NCBI RefSeq assembly: GCF_902686445.1 | Contig: NC_062213.1 | Location: forward strand, 37,150,741-37,214,740 | Direction: 5' to 3' | DNA length: 64,000 bases | Origin: Sciurus carolinensis | Taxonomy: Eukaryota; Chordata; Mammalia; Rodentia; Sciuridae | Shown here: positions 39,070 through 51,996 of the stretch, in pieces | Numbering within the stretch: the first letter of the stretch is position 1 | Layout: every line of letters begins with the position of its first letter | Position numbers and translations under genes: made by a program | The notes under the pieces: generated by a model | Told to the model about the DNA's origin: nothing | The model's database searches: none | What the model saw: only the letters and a program-made list of their open reading frames with translations

Positions 39070-39285
39070 TAGCCAGATGTGGTGGCACATGCCTATGGTC
39101 CCAGCAACTTAGAAGACTGAGGCAAGAGGATTGCAAGTTTGAGGCCAGCATCAGCAACTTATGGAGGCCCTAAGCAACTTAGTGAAAACCTGTCTCAAAA
39201 AAAAAAAAAGATCTGGGGAGTTGTGGATCAGTGGTAAATCATCCCTGGGTTCAATCCCTACTACTCTCCCCTGCCAAAAAAAGAC
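39070..39285 (+). mobile_element. B1-dID SINE
   Basis: Full-length B1-ID fusion: AGCCAGATGTGGTGGCACAT, then poly-A, then GGATCAGTGGTAAATCATCC and CCTGGGTTCAATCC. This fusion supports a squirrel-like host. Confidence 0.88.
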
Positions 39286-39603
39286 AATCTGAGGCAACCT
39301 CCTCTTCAGTGGGTCTGGGTAAGCTAAGAAAATGAATGCTCCTCTCCCTTCTCAGTCTCCCAGTCTAAGAAGATTTAGTGGAAGAGATGACATGATGCAG
39401 TCTACACCGCCAAAGCCATTCCAATGAAGGTGTTTAGGTTTTGTAGCTGTCTTTAGCTTGCTTCCATCTCAGAAAGTCAATACAGTAACAGAGAGGGGCT
39501 ACTAATTTGCTTGTCAAGTGCCTCCTGGACCAAGGAGACCTTGTGTGGCACTGAGTTGGGTATGGATAATACCAATCATTTATGCTGGTGATGGTGAAAA
39601 TGT

Positions 39604-39985
39604 ATATTTTAGTCAACTTTTTCATTGCTGTGATCAAAAGACCAGCAAGAACAATATAGAGGAGGAAAATCTTATTTTGGCTCATGGTTTCAGAGTCTTA
39701 GTTCATAGAATGTCAACCCAGTAGCTCTGGGTCCAAGGTGAGGCAGAACAACATGGTGGAAGAGTATGGTGCAGAAAAGCAGCTCAGGACATGGCAACAA
39801 TAGGAAGCAGAGAGATGGTCTCACTAGAGAGAAAATAAAAACCCCAAAGGCAAGCTCCTCCAATCATACCATCCCTCCCTATGGTTATCACCCAGTTAAA
39901 CACACACTCATAGTTTTACCTTTGAAAATTGTTGCACCATCTCACACATGAGCTTTTGGGGGACACCTCATATCTAAACCACAAA
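39604..39985 (-). mobile_element. ERVL-MaLR-type solo LTR, reversed
   Basis: Starts near TTTTAGTCAACTTTTTCATTG and ends near CATATCTAAACCACAA. Matches the other reversed copies in order and wording. Confidence 0.75.
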
Positions 39986-40860
39986 AAGGTGGCTGGGAGC
40001 TTCCAATCTGATGAGGAGGCTGCGTACCAGCATCCTGGCAATTTCCAGCACATTTCCAAATCTAAGGCTCCCATTTCCAGGGTATTGGACCAGTGTCCCA
40101 ACCCAACCTCAGTTAGTTCAAGGATGGAAGGAACCCACCAGCTGAGGTGGAATCAGAGTTCTTTCCATCGAGGTGAGATCTTCCCTCGGAAGAAATGGAG
40201 ATGCTTCCCATGTGTCTCTATTATGGACAGGTGTGTGCTCCATACGTCCTAAAATTTTCTAGTTTTTGAGGTTGTTGAAGAAACAAGAGAAAAAGCATTG
40301 AGTCCTGTATTTTTCAAGTTGGTAGAATATCAAATTCACCTAAAATAGAAAGATTGTCATTGCATGGGGAAGAGCTATTCAGGCCAAGGGTATTACCAAG
40401 GACTTAACTCAGTTCTAGCAGACTTCTCTACAATTGAATCCTGACCTCATCTCTAGGACTTGGACAGGTCCTGGGAATTTACCATACTGGGTGCTCATGT
40501 GTAATACACAGCCCAAGACATCCCTGGGGATGCAAACAATGATGGTAGTGTACAGCTAAGTCACAGGTTCAGTTCAGCATGACCAGGGCCTCAAGGAGAC
40601 TTACTTCATGACTTTCCTCAGTGCTATTCCAGGAATTGGCTGGCATTTTAGAGTTCCCTATAAGAAACGATGAGGAGTTCAAAACATGGGGCACCTGGGC
40701 CTGCCAACCTCAACCTTTAATACATTTTCAACTCATTCACCAGTACTCCATGCTCTTAAAGACAGGGAGGTCGATGGACTCTCTCTCCCTCTTTCTCAAG
40801 ACATATCTTTCCAATAGCAGCATGTAAATCACTTCATTGGGCTGATTGAGTATTCAATAG

Positions 40861-41282
40861 TGTTATGATTTAGATGTGATCCCACAAAAGCTCATGTGTG
40901 AGCTCAGGTTTGGAGGAGAAATGATTGGGTTATAGCCTTAATCCAACCATAAATTAATCCCTCATGGAATTAACTGAGTGGTAACTCAGGAGGGAGGTGG
41001 GGTATGGCTGGAGGAAGTGGTTCATTGGGGGTGTGGCTATGGGGTGTATATTTTGTATGTGGAGAGTAAAGACTCTCTTTGCTTTCTGATCACCATGTGA
41101 GTTGCTTCCCTCCACCACCTTCTTCTGTTATGATGTTCTGCTTTACCTTGAGCCCCAAGGAATGGAGCTGACCTTCTATGAACTAAGACCTCTGAAACCA
41201 TGAGCCCTCAAATAAACTTCTCCTCTACAATTGTGCTGGTCAGATTCTTTGGTCATAGCAGCAAAAAAGCTGACTAAAATGA
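40861..41282 (+). mobile_element. ERVL-MaLR-type solo LTR
   Basis: Opens TGTTATGATTTAGATGTG and runs to GCTGACTAAAAT. Same family and orientation as the copy at 81-505, including the AATAAACTTCTCCTC segment near its end. Confidence 0.8.
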
Positions 41283-42628
41283 ATGGTGACCCCAAAGAGG
41301 ATCAAGCACTATAGTCTTGGAGCTGTGGGGATGGGTGGGGGAGTTATTAGCAAAGTAGTAGGAAACCAAGTTCACAGTTCAGCTGGTATTTTCTATCCAG
41401 TCTTAAAAACAGGTGCAAAGTAGCTAACATTTCTGCCCAATGGCAGAGTAGAAGTCAAGTTCTTTTCTGAGTGATACATGAGTAGCATTTGCTGCTCAGT
41501 AAAAACAGAGGTGAAGTTCATCTTTGCTGTCTTTTCACCATGCTCTTCTCTTTGGATGCTTCTGGCTGATCACAGGACCCCAGTACCTTGCCTCAAATTC
41601 CTGAGTCTCTAAAATTAACCTGTGTACCCATGTAGAGGAACTTAGAAAGAAATGGATGAAGGATTCCTAGGGACAAAGGGTATTATGGTACCAAGGTGAT
41701 AGTCCAGGAAACTCACCTAGGGAATGTCCTGGTCCAGGAAGATGGGTGGGGAGTGGTATACATGACCCAGGGAGAAAACTGCCTCTGGGGAGGGTGGAGA
41801 CCACTTACATCCCCAAAATCTCAGACGGAGGTGGAGAGCATTTAGACCGCCTAATGAAGTGGTGAAACCCCAGCTCATTGGCCCATTTCTAATCTCACGA
41901 TCTCTTTAGAAGGGTATTCAATCAACAGTCCCCACCCCAGCTTCCTCTGCTATGCCCCTGATCCAAACATAGAGGTTGCTAGAGATGGCATGGGTTGAAA
42001 TCCATCAGGGAGATATTCTTGGAGGCCAATTTTTAGCCAAGATTTGAAAGCTGAGGACATGGATACTTAGACAGATGAGACATGAGGAAAAACAAAGATG
42101 TGTTACATTTTTGGAACAGAGATGCTTTTGGGAGATCATTGTGAATAATGGCTGAAGGAATGTGCATAGTGGTCACCAAGGAAAACCCAATATATATGGG
42201 AAAGGTGCTTTGAGGTATGGATTCTGGGCAAGGGAGGGTCGTGATGTGATTGAGTTTGAGCCACATGGTTTAAGCCTCTGTACAAAAAGTCTGGTTGGAT
42301 GAACTAAAGAAGCAGGTAGCTTCCGTGGGAAGTTAACAGAGGACAGCGAATGACAGAACCTACTCCAGGTCAATCGCCCTGGGGACCTGCCCTTCCCATC
42401 GAAGACCTCTTGATGTCTTTCACAGCCCTCTCCTTCAACCCTGGGGTGGGACAGCTCAGAGAAACGTCAAGAGCACAAGCCTGCTCTGTTGAAGTTCAAG
42501 ACCTAAAGGTGCTAGGAGCCAAGAACTTTCCCAGGTCACACAGTGACTTCTTTCCAATCAGGCAGAGAGCCCCGACACTCCTCAGAGAAAACACGAGACC
42601 CTGTTGTTTTACTCTTATGTTATGAATA

Positions 42629-42634
42629 TTTATT
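42629..42634 (-). terminator. GRHL2: GRHL2 polyadenylation signal (AATAAA)
   Basis: TTTATT on the + strand reads AATAAA on the GRHL2 strand. It is placed about 2.9 kb after the stop, close to the 3' UTR length I recall for GRHL2. Confidence 0.6.
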
Positions 42635-44882
42635 TTCTTCTTAAAAATGTACAAAAAATAAAATAACTGTATTTATAGTTTATAGATTCCCCCTCTCCCA
42701 TTTACAAAACTATTAAGTTACATTTACCTTTTTTTTTTTTAACATTGGAGCAAATTGTACATAAGACAGTCTCCCTTGCTTGTCTTTAAGAAAGGGCCAT
42801 TCTTAGAATTTGGCACAAACCCTCTATTTTGGTTGCATCTTCATGATTTTAAATAAGAAGAAAAATAAACATTTGATTCATTTCACACTTCCCAAGGTTC
42901 TGGACTGGGATATGCCTTAGTCTTTCAGGAACCAATTCTAAGATGACACCTGACTTCATTTTTCTGTTGGTCCCAATTTCCAAACACTGGTAAATTCTAA
43001 ACAATTTGGGATGCTTAAGGAAAAACACTTGTTTCACAAGTCCTCATCTTTTATGAATTACAAAAAAAAAAAGAAGCTTATTTATTTGGGTATGATTACG
43101 GGAACAGAAAAAAAGAGGAGGCAAGTTTTCCTATCTTTCTGGAGTGTTTCTGCTTGGGAAACGTGCTCATCAAAGCTCTGCTTACACAGTGAGGCTGACA
43201 TGGAAGCTAACGACCAGTCACTCTGAGAATGCAGAGGGAGGTGGTCAGATGGGACCTGACGTGCCACACCACTCTTTGGTGACACTGGTCTCATATCTTT
43301 AGCCTGGCCACCCTAGTGACTGCTCAGGGACTTAGGACAAATTCAAAGCCTTTCTAATTCATTTTCTGTCTAGAATGAGACCAGTAAACAGGGGCTGGAG
43401 AGAGGAGGGTGTGTAGCCTGTCAGGTGCCACAGATTTGGCCTTTTCCCTACTCTGGCGTTCTATGCTCAACCATCAGTCCTGCCAATCATGCTGGAAATG
43501 ATTCCTAACCCCAAGGAGCATGGCAAGTGCATAGTACACCGTGTATTTCCAATGCTGAATCTGTTCATCTCAGAACAGAGCCCCATTAATACCCAGGATG
43601 GTCCCTAAGCTTCAGGTCCAGTATGTGGCAGCTGGAGTGTATGTAGGATGAGGGAACAGAATGGAGCAGAGCTGAACCCAGCATGCAAACCTTTGGCACC
43701 ACTGGGATGGGTAACATGTCCAGGAGACACACGATAAGGTGCCCCCTTAACACCCCTGGGATCCTCTTGGGCATGTCGTCTGCTCTCCACTCCATTCCAT
43801 TCCTCTGCAGCCTCAAGGAGCAATAGCTGGGCTACAGGCAGCTCGCCCTCCTGCTCTGGGCCTCAGAGGCATGAGGGGAGAGGGCAGGAGCACTGAGCAT
43901 GGGACCTGCAGGTAAGACGTCAAAGTGCTTTACGAACAAATCTGAACCTTTATGCGGAGTTTGTCCTACATCTGGGCCTTGGGTGTGGCTACAAAATCTA
44001 GTGCTTCAGCCTACAAACCCATAAACCCCTACCCGTGCCCTCTAAGAGAAGAGTGGCCCACAGCAATGCATCCTTCTTGGATGCTTGGGTTCAAGCTCTG
44101 GTCTTTCTCCTCTTCACCTCCCACGGCACGTGCAGAGGGGACAAGGCCTCCTCTCTCCCAGTCTCCTCCTGAGGCTGGCATCAGAAGAGCCAGGGTTCCT
44201 GGGGCTTTCTTGCTAACTCACTCAGTTCCTCAAAAACTCACACCTAGAAGCAGTGGCAGATAATCCCTCCCATTCCAGTCTTCAGGCACAGGAGGAAGCC
44301 CGGGCCTGCAATTCAGAGCTGAGCTGTTGGCACGACTCTCAGCACTGCAGTTGGGCTTTTAAAGGGGCCACTTGAGATGAAGGACATGCTTGTAAACTGT
44401 GAGGCACTACATAGTGTCCGGGAGTCTTAGGATGGCCAAGGAGCTTTGCAGCAGGTTCCAGTGACGGGGCCCTATGAAAACCCCTGCACAGTCTCTCCAC
44501 AAAGCTCAGGCTGTGCCCATACCAAAGCCAGAGAAGTTAGGACCTCAGACAGTATGGTCTTTCCTGCAAGAGAGCTCAAAGGAAGAGTCCAGCACAGCAT
44601 ATTGGCATGAGACAAACACTGTGGCCTCGAGGGAAAGTGATGCCCACAGACAGGGCGCTCTCTTTGGGGATAGGGAACAAGTCTCCCCAGACGTGCCCAG
44701 TGGAATATCCATCTTGGTACTGGGCATAGTCACAAATACCTCAAAGGCCCTAGCCCAGCATGCGTCAACAGGTGCAGAGGCAGAAAGCTCTGAGTCTCGG
44801 GGTGTGTGCCTCTCCTAGGCCGGTGGCATTAAACATGCCCACACACCACAGGTAAAATATATTATTGCAATATTATAAACAA

Positions 44883-44890
44883 TATGTACA
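44883..44890 (-). promoter_or_regulatory. Pumilio-type site in the GRHL2 3' UTR
   Basis: Reads TGTACATA on the transcript strand, matching UGUANAUA. Motif-level inference only. Confidence 0.35.
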
Positions 44891-45539
44891 TGGCCGTCTG
44901 GCATATTGTCTGTGTTCCTTCCCCCCTACATGGTAGCTGAATGTCCTCTGGGATAAGGCCCAGTGGTCACTTGCTGGGATCCCCTGGAGGTGTTTAGCAA
45001 GATGGCCTTCCCCAGAGCAACCTAAGGGTTTTTAACCAGGGAGAGGGCATCCTTCTCTTAGCCCACCTGTGACTACTTCATCAAGAAGGAGCTCACTTTG
45101 TCCAGTCACTCCAGAGATGTAGAGGAGAGAAAGAAGGAGCAAGGACTTTTCAGACTCTTTGGGATGAGTGGACAGGTTGTGTTTCTCTTGAAAGGGGACT
45201 CTGGACGGTCTCATATGGAGCCAGCAGTGACCTGTAGAGTCCCAGTGGGCCTGAACTCCAGGCTCTGGAAAAAGGTGGGCAATAAATAAGGACCCACAGG
45301 CCCAAGGCAGCTTCGTGAGGGGCGCAGGCTTCAGCCATACAGGGTGAGCTGGTGGATGGGTCCAGCACTCTGACAATCAGCGGAGACTTTGGCCTCGCCC
45401 GGCTTCCCAGCGCAGTCTTGTAACAGCAGGTACGAGATGGGTGAGATGGGCCTCTGGGTTCTGGGGCAGCAGGGGGCCCCATCTCTCCCAGGGAGGAACA
45501 TGCCGAGAGCTCCTGCCAAGGGGACACTGAGCTCAGAGC

Positions 45540-45740
<201 letters not shown>

Positions 45741-46104
45741 TTAGCCTTTCTTTTGCAAAGGAGGCTGAGAGGGGTGGAAGAGAGAGAGGACAAGGCCAGG
45801 AAAGACCCTCATTTTCTTTTGTTTCCCCACAACCCTGTTTGAGGAAAGCAAAACCTCAATTTCTTAGAATGATCCTCATGGTTCCTTATTAACCAGGACC
45901 TGGTAGAGTATTGAGTGCAATTCAGTCCAGTCCTCCTGCTTGACAGATTACTAAAGTAAGGCTCAGAGAACTTAGCAGCGACAGAAGTCACAGAGTTAGC
46001 TACAGACCGAACCCCAACCTGAATAACTAGACTTCCTATCTATTTTCATTAAGCCATATGGCCTCTGCTCTTAGCAAGCAAAGAAAAATAAACATACGCA
46101 GCTG

Positions 46105-46225
46105 CCCTTTGTTGAATACCTAACATGTGTCTGTGTATCAGAGATCTCCTATTTAATAGTCATGGCAACCTAAAAGGTAGGTTTTATCATTACCACTTGC
46201 AAAGGAGAAACTGAGCTCAGTGAGG
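46105..46225 (-). repeat. MIR-like SINE fragment
   Basis: Reverse MIR-like wording with AATACCTAACATGTG and GGAGAAACTGAGCTCAGTGA. Confidence 0.5.
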
Positions 46226-47009
46226 GGCAACCATTTCCCCAACTTCATCCCCCTGGTGCATGGCTATCCTAGATTTTGAAATTCGCTTTGCCTCATTCAG
46301 AATCTCTTACTTCACCTCATGTGACTTAGTCCTTGGCAAACTACCCCTGGTGGATTTAGTTCTAAGAAAACAAACAACTTCCAGAGTCTATCCATGATTT
46401 AGAAGTCCTTAAGTCAGTCTCATTTTTGGAAGTCAGACAGATCTTAGTCTGAGAATGAACCATGGACTCTATTATTTTGCAGCTAGGTGTCATCAGAAAA
46501 GCTGTTTAGACTTTTGAAGTCTCCATTTATTCTTTTGCAAAAATAAAGAACCATCCAGTTATAGAAGGTCGTTGATGGAATACAAGCATTTAGCTCAGGG
46601 TCATAAGCACACTCTGTTACTATCAGCAGCACAAACATCTGCACTGAGGATTTCTGCACAGCAGTAGGACTTGAAATACCACTCAGAGGAATATACCCAG
46701 TCTATTGCATTGACCTCAGACAGAATTATAATGTACTTTTGTGAGCTTTCCAATGAAAGTTCAAGTTGAAGGGGTTTCCTGCTTGACTCCCAATAAGCCA
46801 GAGCTCTATCACTCAGAAAGCCTGAGAATTCCACATTATCCATTTCCTTTATGAAAGAGGCCTAGAAAAGAATTTAAAGATCTATTTCCTGCTTTCATAG
46901 GAAAATAGCTGCAAGAATAGAGTCAGTGGGGATTAAATCCTGTGGCCACTACTCTTAAGACTTCATACAGAGGAAGCCCCAGGAGGGACTCCAAAGTGAT
47001 AGATAGCAG

Positions 47010-47235
47010 AATGTGGATACTCATAGGCACCTGAGCTTTGAGCCACAGACCTGGGTTCAAATCTGTATTCTACTTACTGAAGATGAGACCCAGGGCAAGA
47101 TGCTTTAGAAGCACCTGGCTTAGTTTCCTCAACAGTAAACTAGAGGTGATAATATATTTCTACCTCAGAATAGCAAAGAGTAAACAGAGGAATGCATTGT
47201 AAAGCACTTAGCAGAGGACCCAGAACCTACTGCAC
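47010..47235 (+). repeat. MIR SINE
   Basis: Forward MIR over most of its length: ACAGACCTGGGTTCAAATCT, TTTCCTCAACAGTAAACTAG, TGTAAAGCACTTAGCAGAGG. Confidence 0.7.
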
Positions 47236-47704
47236 GCCCAATAATAAGAACTATGGATTTGAACATCAAGAACAAGCAGGTCCAAGGATGCTTTGAGAAC
47301 ATTTTGTTAATAATTACCTTGGAAAATTTCCCTATGTCCTGGACCACTTTTTGTTCCCAGCCTGAAACCAACCCTGAGAGCCATATGTGACTTCACTCTT
47401 CTCAGAAGGATGACTCTGTGGTTCTCCCAGTGTCCTTGCCTCCTCCAGACCCCTCTAGTCCACCTGCTAATCCTGCCATTGGAGTAGGGCATCTCGGCTA
47501 CCATCATGACCCTGCGATCTCTTCCTCCCTTGTGAAAGATCTTTGACATGCACTGCACTTGCAGGCCGCTCTGCAGTCCTTTAGAAGGACACCATTTTTA
47601 TAAAAGATGGATAACAAGTAACAAAAGATAAGAGCCATTTTAAAAAATGCATCATGCAGACTTGTCTGATGTGCAAGTTCATTTAAGTTCAGTTTCTTTC
47701 TTAC

Positions 47705-47769
47705 CCTTTTTTGCTTTTCTTGTACAGCTTTGCTATCTTCTCCACGGGCAGCCCGTACTTCTCAGAGAT
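47705..47769 (-). CDS. GRHL2: GRHL2 penultimate exon
   Basis: A 65-nt exon on the minus strand, with acceptor AG at 47771-47770 and donor GT at 47704-47703. It starts in phase 0 with Ile (ISEKYGLPVEKIAKLYKKSK, then K) and ends with two bases of a Gly codon. The lysine-rich end runs directly into ILVNMDD of the next exon. It is too short to be found by open-frame length and was identified by sequence recognition plus splice signals. Confidence 0.95.
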
Positions 47770-47984
47770 CTATAACACCAACAAGAAGAGAGATGAAGTG
47801 GAGCGTGAGTGGAAGCAAGGGAAGAGGCTCCAACTTCCCTCTCTTGGACATTTTCCTGAGCACAGCATGGTCTTGACTCATGAGTTAAATCCTCTGAACA
47901 CTCATAAGTTCTCCATTTGAACAGACCTTAATTATTCAATGAAAGGTTCGGCCACCTGGAGTTTGAATCAATGATAAAAGTGGC

Positions 47985-48900
47985 ATTTCAGATCAGTCAG
48001 GAAAAGATGGGATCTAATCACTATGCTGGATTAGGTAGATAGCCATACAGAAAAAAAAGTAAAACAAGTTAACTTTGACTCTTTCTTTATTCCTTATATC
48101 AAAATAAATTTCAAGTGGATCAAAGATTTATATATGAAACACAAAACCATAAAATCAGGAGTAAATTCTTTATGTAATTATCATCTTAAAGTAAGGAAGT
48201 TTTTTTCTAAATGAGACCTGAAACCTGGGGGAAAAAAGTTAAAAGTTTAAAAAGCAACAGAATTTTAAATACCTGTATATAAAAATCACTGTAAAACAAC
48301 TGATAGTGACAGATGCAGAACCAATATTAAGTTAAAAAGAACTGCAAATCAAGAAAAAATAAATAAACTAACAATTCAATGGGAAAAAAAGAAAATAATG
48401 TGAACAACTCAGAAAAGCAGTTCATAGAAGAAAAATATAACCAGACAATAAACTTACGAAAAAATGCAACACTGCCCTCACAATTTACAATTTTTGAATT
48501 AAAGCAATAGTAGGATACTATTTTTAATTTATCAGACTAACAAAAATGAAAAAAACAATTAGTAATACAGTAATGGGAAAGAAATGTGGCAGAAACTATC
48601 AAAAATTTATATGCATATATCCTTTGACTCATATGTTCCATATCTAATAATCTGATCTAAGAAATACATGCAGAAGTATGCAAAGATTTTCAAAAAAATC
48701 ATTGTCTATAATGGAGAAAACTGCATATAACAAATATTCATTAAGCATTTTGATATTTTCACAATTGAAAACTGCAGTCATTAAAAAACAGGGAAAGTTT
48801 TCATATTTTAAAAAATATCCATAACATATTTAATTGAGAGATAAACAAGTTGCAAAACAATATCTATTGTGAAATTCTGTTTGTATTTTAAAAGATATAT
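47985..48900 (+). mobile_element. Old LINE-1/HAL1-like fragment
   Basis: Sense LINE-1 ORF2-like, A-rich sequence: ATCAAAATAAATTTCAAGTG, AAGCAGTTCATAGAAGAAAA, TCATTGTCTATAATGGAGAA. Frames are broken. Confidence 0.6.
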
Positions 48901-49225
48901 ATTGAGAGAGATAGAGATTTAGATACAGATTTATTATTTAAAGGCCCCACCAATCTACTTACAGTGGCTACCATTGAAAACTAGACAGAAATCTGTGCTT
49001 TGTACAGGTCTGTACTGTTTATTTTCACAATCATTATGTCACTTTTATAAATACCAAGTAGTAATTGAGAGATGGATTCTGGGAAGACCTGTCCCAAATA
49101 CCTGCCATGTCCTTTCCTCTCCCCCAGTGTCCAGTGGGGCTCAGAGATAGTTGAGGCAGGTGAGCACTGGGACTTAATTAGTGGAAAGTCTCCCAGAGTC
49201 TAAAAAAAGAGGCTGAAGAACTCTA

Positions 49226-49436
49226 GGAGGAACTTTAGATTATGTAGAGGGAAATGAAATGGGGGGGGTATGAAAATGGTGGAATGAGATGGACATCGTT
49301 ACCCTACGCACATGTACAATTACACAAATGGTATGAATCTACATTGTGCACAGTCATACAAACAAAATGATGTACCCCATTTGTGTACAATGAATCAAAA
49401 TGCAGTCTGTAAAAAATAAAAATTTTTTAAAAATCT
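49226..49436 (+). mobile_element. LINE-1 3' end with A-rich tail
   Basis: Near-identical in layout to the 3' part at 10060-10286, including TGGTGGAATGAGATGGACAT and CAAAATGCAGTCTGTAAAAA, then an A-rich tail. Confidence 0.78.
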
Positions 49437-49789
49437 GAAAGAAAAAAGAAAGAAAAGAAAATTTAGACTACTTTGGATCTTGGGAAGAGCTTATTCTCCA
49501 GAGAATCACAGGTTCCCACTCTTCCCAGCGTGTAGAATGAACTTCCTCCCCCGCAATATACATAGAAGGAGCAGAATAGCTGGCAGAGGGCTGGGGGAGA
49601 GCAGAGAAGTGGACTATCAGCACCCCTGCCTGATACACACAATTGATATGTCACTGATGAGGTTCCCCCACAGCCACACCTAAGCCCAAATGAGTCAAGT
49701 GTGAAGAAGAGCACATCCAAGTGAGCCCTGTAGGCAGTGAAGAAAATCCACAAAACTTATGTAGGAGGCATCCATTTGAGAACAACATA

Positions 49790-51480
49790 AAAGCGTACTT
49801 AAGAAGACTACGGAAGAACAGTTAGGAAGAACGCCTATGAAGTACACGTGTGCAAAAATTCCAATCTAAAAATATGATCAGTGAATTAAAATATTTAAAA
49901 CTTCAGGAAATAAATTGAAGGCTAGGTGGTAAGTTCAACAAACCAAATATTGTTAGGAAAAATCAAGTTAAAAATAATCTCAAAATGCGAAACAGAAATA
50001 GACAGAAATCATGAAGGAAAAGAGACTTGAAGAATAGTCATCTACAATATGAAAATCATCTTAGAGAAGAAACAGATGGAAAGGAGGAAATAGTTAAACA
50101 AATAATAGAAGAGAGACCCATGTTTCTGGATAAAAGTTGTGGTGGGGGGAGGTCTCCTGAATGCCAGGGGAGATCAGTGAGAAAAGATTCAGACATCTGG
50201 TCACTCTGAAAAGAAAACTTTCTAGAACCTTCCAAATGGAGAGAAAAAGTTACCAAAAGATAAACCTAGCTTCACTCTTCTAATTGGCAACACTAGAAAC
50301 TAAAGGACATTGGAATAATCCCAAAGACTACAGCAAAGGAAAAAAAAAAAACAAAACAAAACCAGGAAGGACTTCCCCCTATGACTTCCTCCTAAGAATA
50401 TCACCTATGAAGCCATCCCTCACTTATTAAGGTGAAAGAACGATCTTCAAGAAGTGCAAGGATTCTGAGAGTGTTCCACCCAGACATTTCAATTGAGGAA
50501 AATACAAAATAACTCTATCTGAACAGAAATACATCAGACTTCAAAGTAGATAAAGGGGGAGAAAGCAAGAAATCAGTGTTGTGCCATGAACTTTAGTTAC
50601 CCAGACTTAGAATGTGAAATACGAGTGCTAAATAAGGGTTCTTGAAGTAAGAAGGACACAATGCATAGAAAAATCTAACCATTTCCCAGATAAAAAGTAT
50701 TAAACCAATTTTGGCAAAATCTAGGAAGTTGGGAATTTGTGGAGACAGTGGAGCCATTTCTGTGGGCTCATCTTGTCAGTGGGTAGGAAAAGGGAGAAAT
50801 GAAAGCTCTAAAAGTTTCGTGGAGAGAGTTGGGTCTTGGTGTAGAAAAGAGTTGGAATTTCATTTTCAAATAAAAGAAATAAGGAAAAGGGATTGAAACA
50901 ATTTAGGAAAAGTGGGGGGAAACTTTTAAGTCAGAAAAAGGCAAAAACCCAAAAATTCATCTGACTGCAAAATGAGAAAGTAAAAGGAAACCACAACATG
51001 AAAAGTAAATAAATGAACAAAAAGATGGAAGGAATAAAATCAAATACTTTGGTCATTACACCAAATGAAAACAAACTTCATTTGTCCAGTAAAAGCCAGA
51101 ATGTGTGAGTATGTGAAAAAAGAAAAAAATAATAAATAAAGGGAAGAAGAATAAAAAGACCAATTGCATGCTGTTTGAAAGGAAGCCATGAAATAAAATG
51201 TGATAAAGTCAAGGTGGATGAACAGCCACAGCAAACGAAAGCCAGTGAAGAAAGTGGGAGGAAGGAGATTAAAATTAGACAAAATGTAAGGTAAGGCTGA
51301 TGAGGTAGGAAGGGGCATGATGTAGCAACAAAAAACACAGTCTGTGGGAAAAGTTCAGCAATCATGAAACTTTCTATATCCAACAGCATAGCATTGAAGC
51401 CAAAACTGCAACAGATGTAGAGCAAGTTGTAAAATATACAATTAAGTAGGGAAACTTCTTTTCTATAGTTCTTTTAGAAT
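49790..51480 (+). mobile_element. Old LINE-1-like A-rich sequence
   Basis: A-rich sense sequence resembling L1M/HAL1 internal regions (for example CACCCAGACATTTCAATTGA near 50480 and the 51000-51430 block). Highly diverged; limits are approximate. Confidence 0.45.
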
Positions 51481-51565
51481 TGGATTATGATTCAATAAAA
51501 TGGAAATAAAATTTTTTAAAATTATCAGAAATGTCTACCCTCTGGGGGATACTATTACATGACTG

Positions 51566-51996
51566 TGTTGGTCAGTTTTGGGTCGCTGTGGCCAAAATAC
51601 TTGACAAGAACAATTTAGAGGAGAAAAAGTTTGTTTGAGTTTCGTGGTTTCAGAGGTTCAGTCCGTGGTCAGTGGACGTCATTGCTCTGAGCCTGAGGTA
51701 AGGCAGGCAGAAGGGCTTGGCAGAGGAAAACTCAGCTCATGGCAGCCAGGAAGCAGCGAAAGCCAGAGAGAAGAAGGAGTCAGGGTCAGATATAGTCCAA
51801 GGCCACACAGCCAGTGACCTACCTACTCCAGCCATGCCCTGACAGCCTAGTAGTTCATTCAATTACTAATCCATCAAAAGGATTAATCCACTCCTGAGTT
51901 TATAGCTCTCAGAATCTGAGTTTTTCACCTGTAACATTGCTACACTGCCTAACATGTGAGTTCTTTGGGGGACATTTTTAGATCTGAGCCGTAACA
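51566..51996 (-). mobile_element. ERVL-MaLR-type solo LTR, reversed
   Basis: Starts TGTTGGTCAGTTTTGGGTCG and ends GATCTGAGCCGTAACA. Same reversed family. Confidence 0.78.

Larger units (their letters stand above)
38606..42609. other. NCALD-GRHL2 intergenic region
   Basis: This gap of about 4 kb separates the two convergent 3' ends. It holds a B1-dID SINE (39070-39285), a reverse MaLR LTR (39604-39985) and a forward MaLR LTR (40861-41282). No coding signal was found in 39990-40860 or 41290-42600. Confidence 0.7.
42610..45539 (-). other. GRHL2: GRHL2 3' UTR
   Basis: This is about 2.9 kb downstream of the GRHL2 stop on the minus strand, ending just past an AATAAA on that strand at 42634-42629. 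It is nearly free of interspersed repeats, in contrast to both flanks, which fits a retained mRNA exon. A Pumilio-type octamer lies at 44890-44883. A second AATAAA-like site near 43085-43080 could give a shorter form. Open frames here are chance. Confidence 0.7.

Noticed and set aside
44474..44818. 114-codon frame opposite the GRHL2 3' UTR
   Set aside because: Antisense chance frame in a 3' UTR; nothing recognisable.
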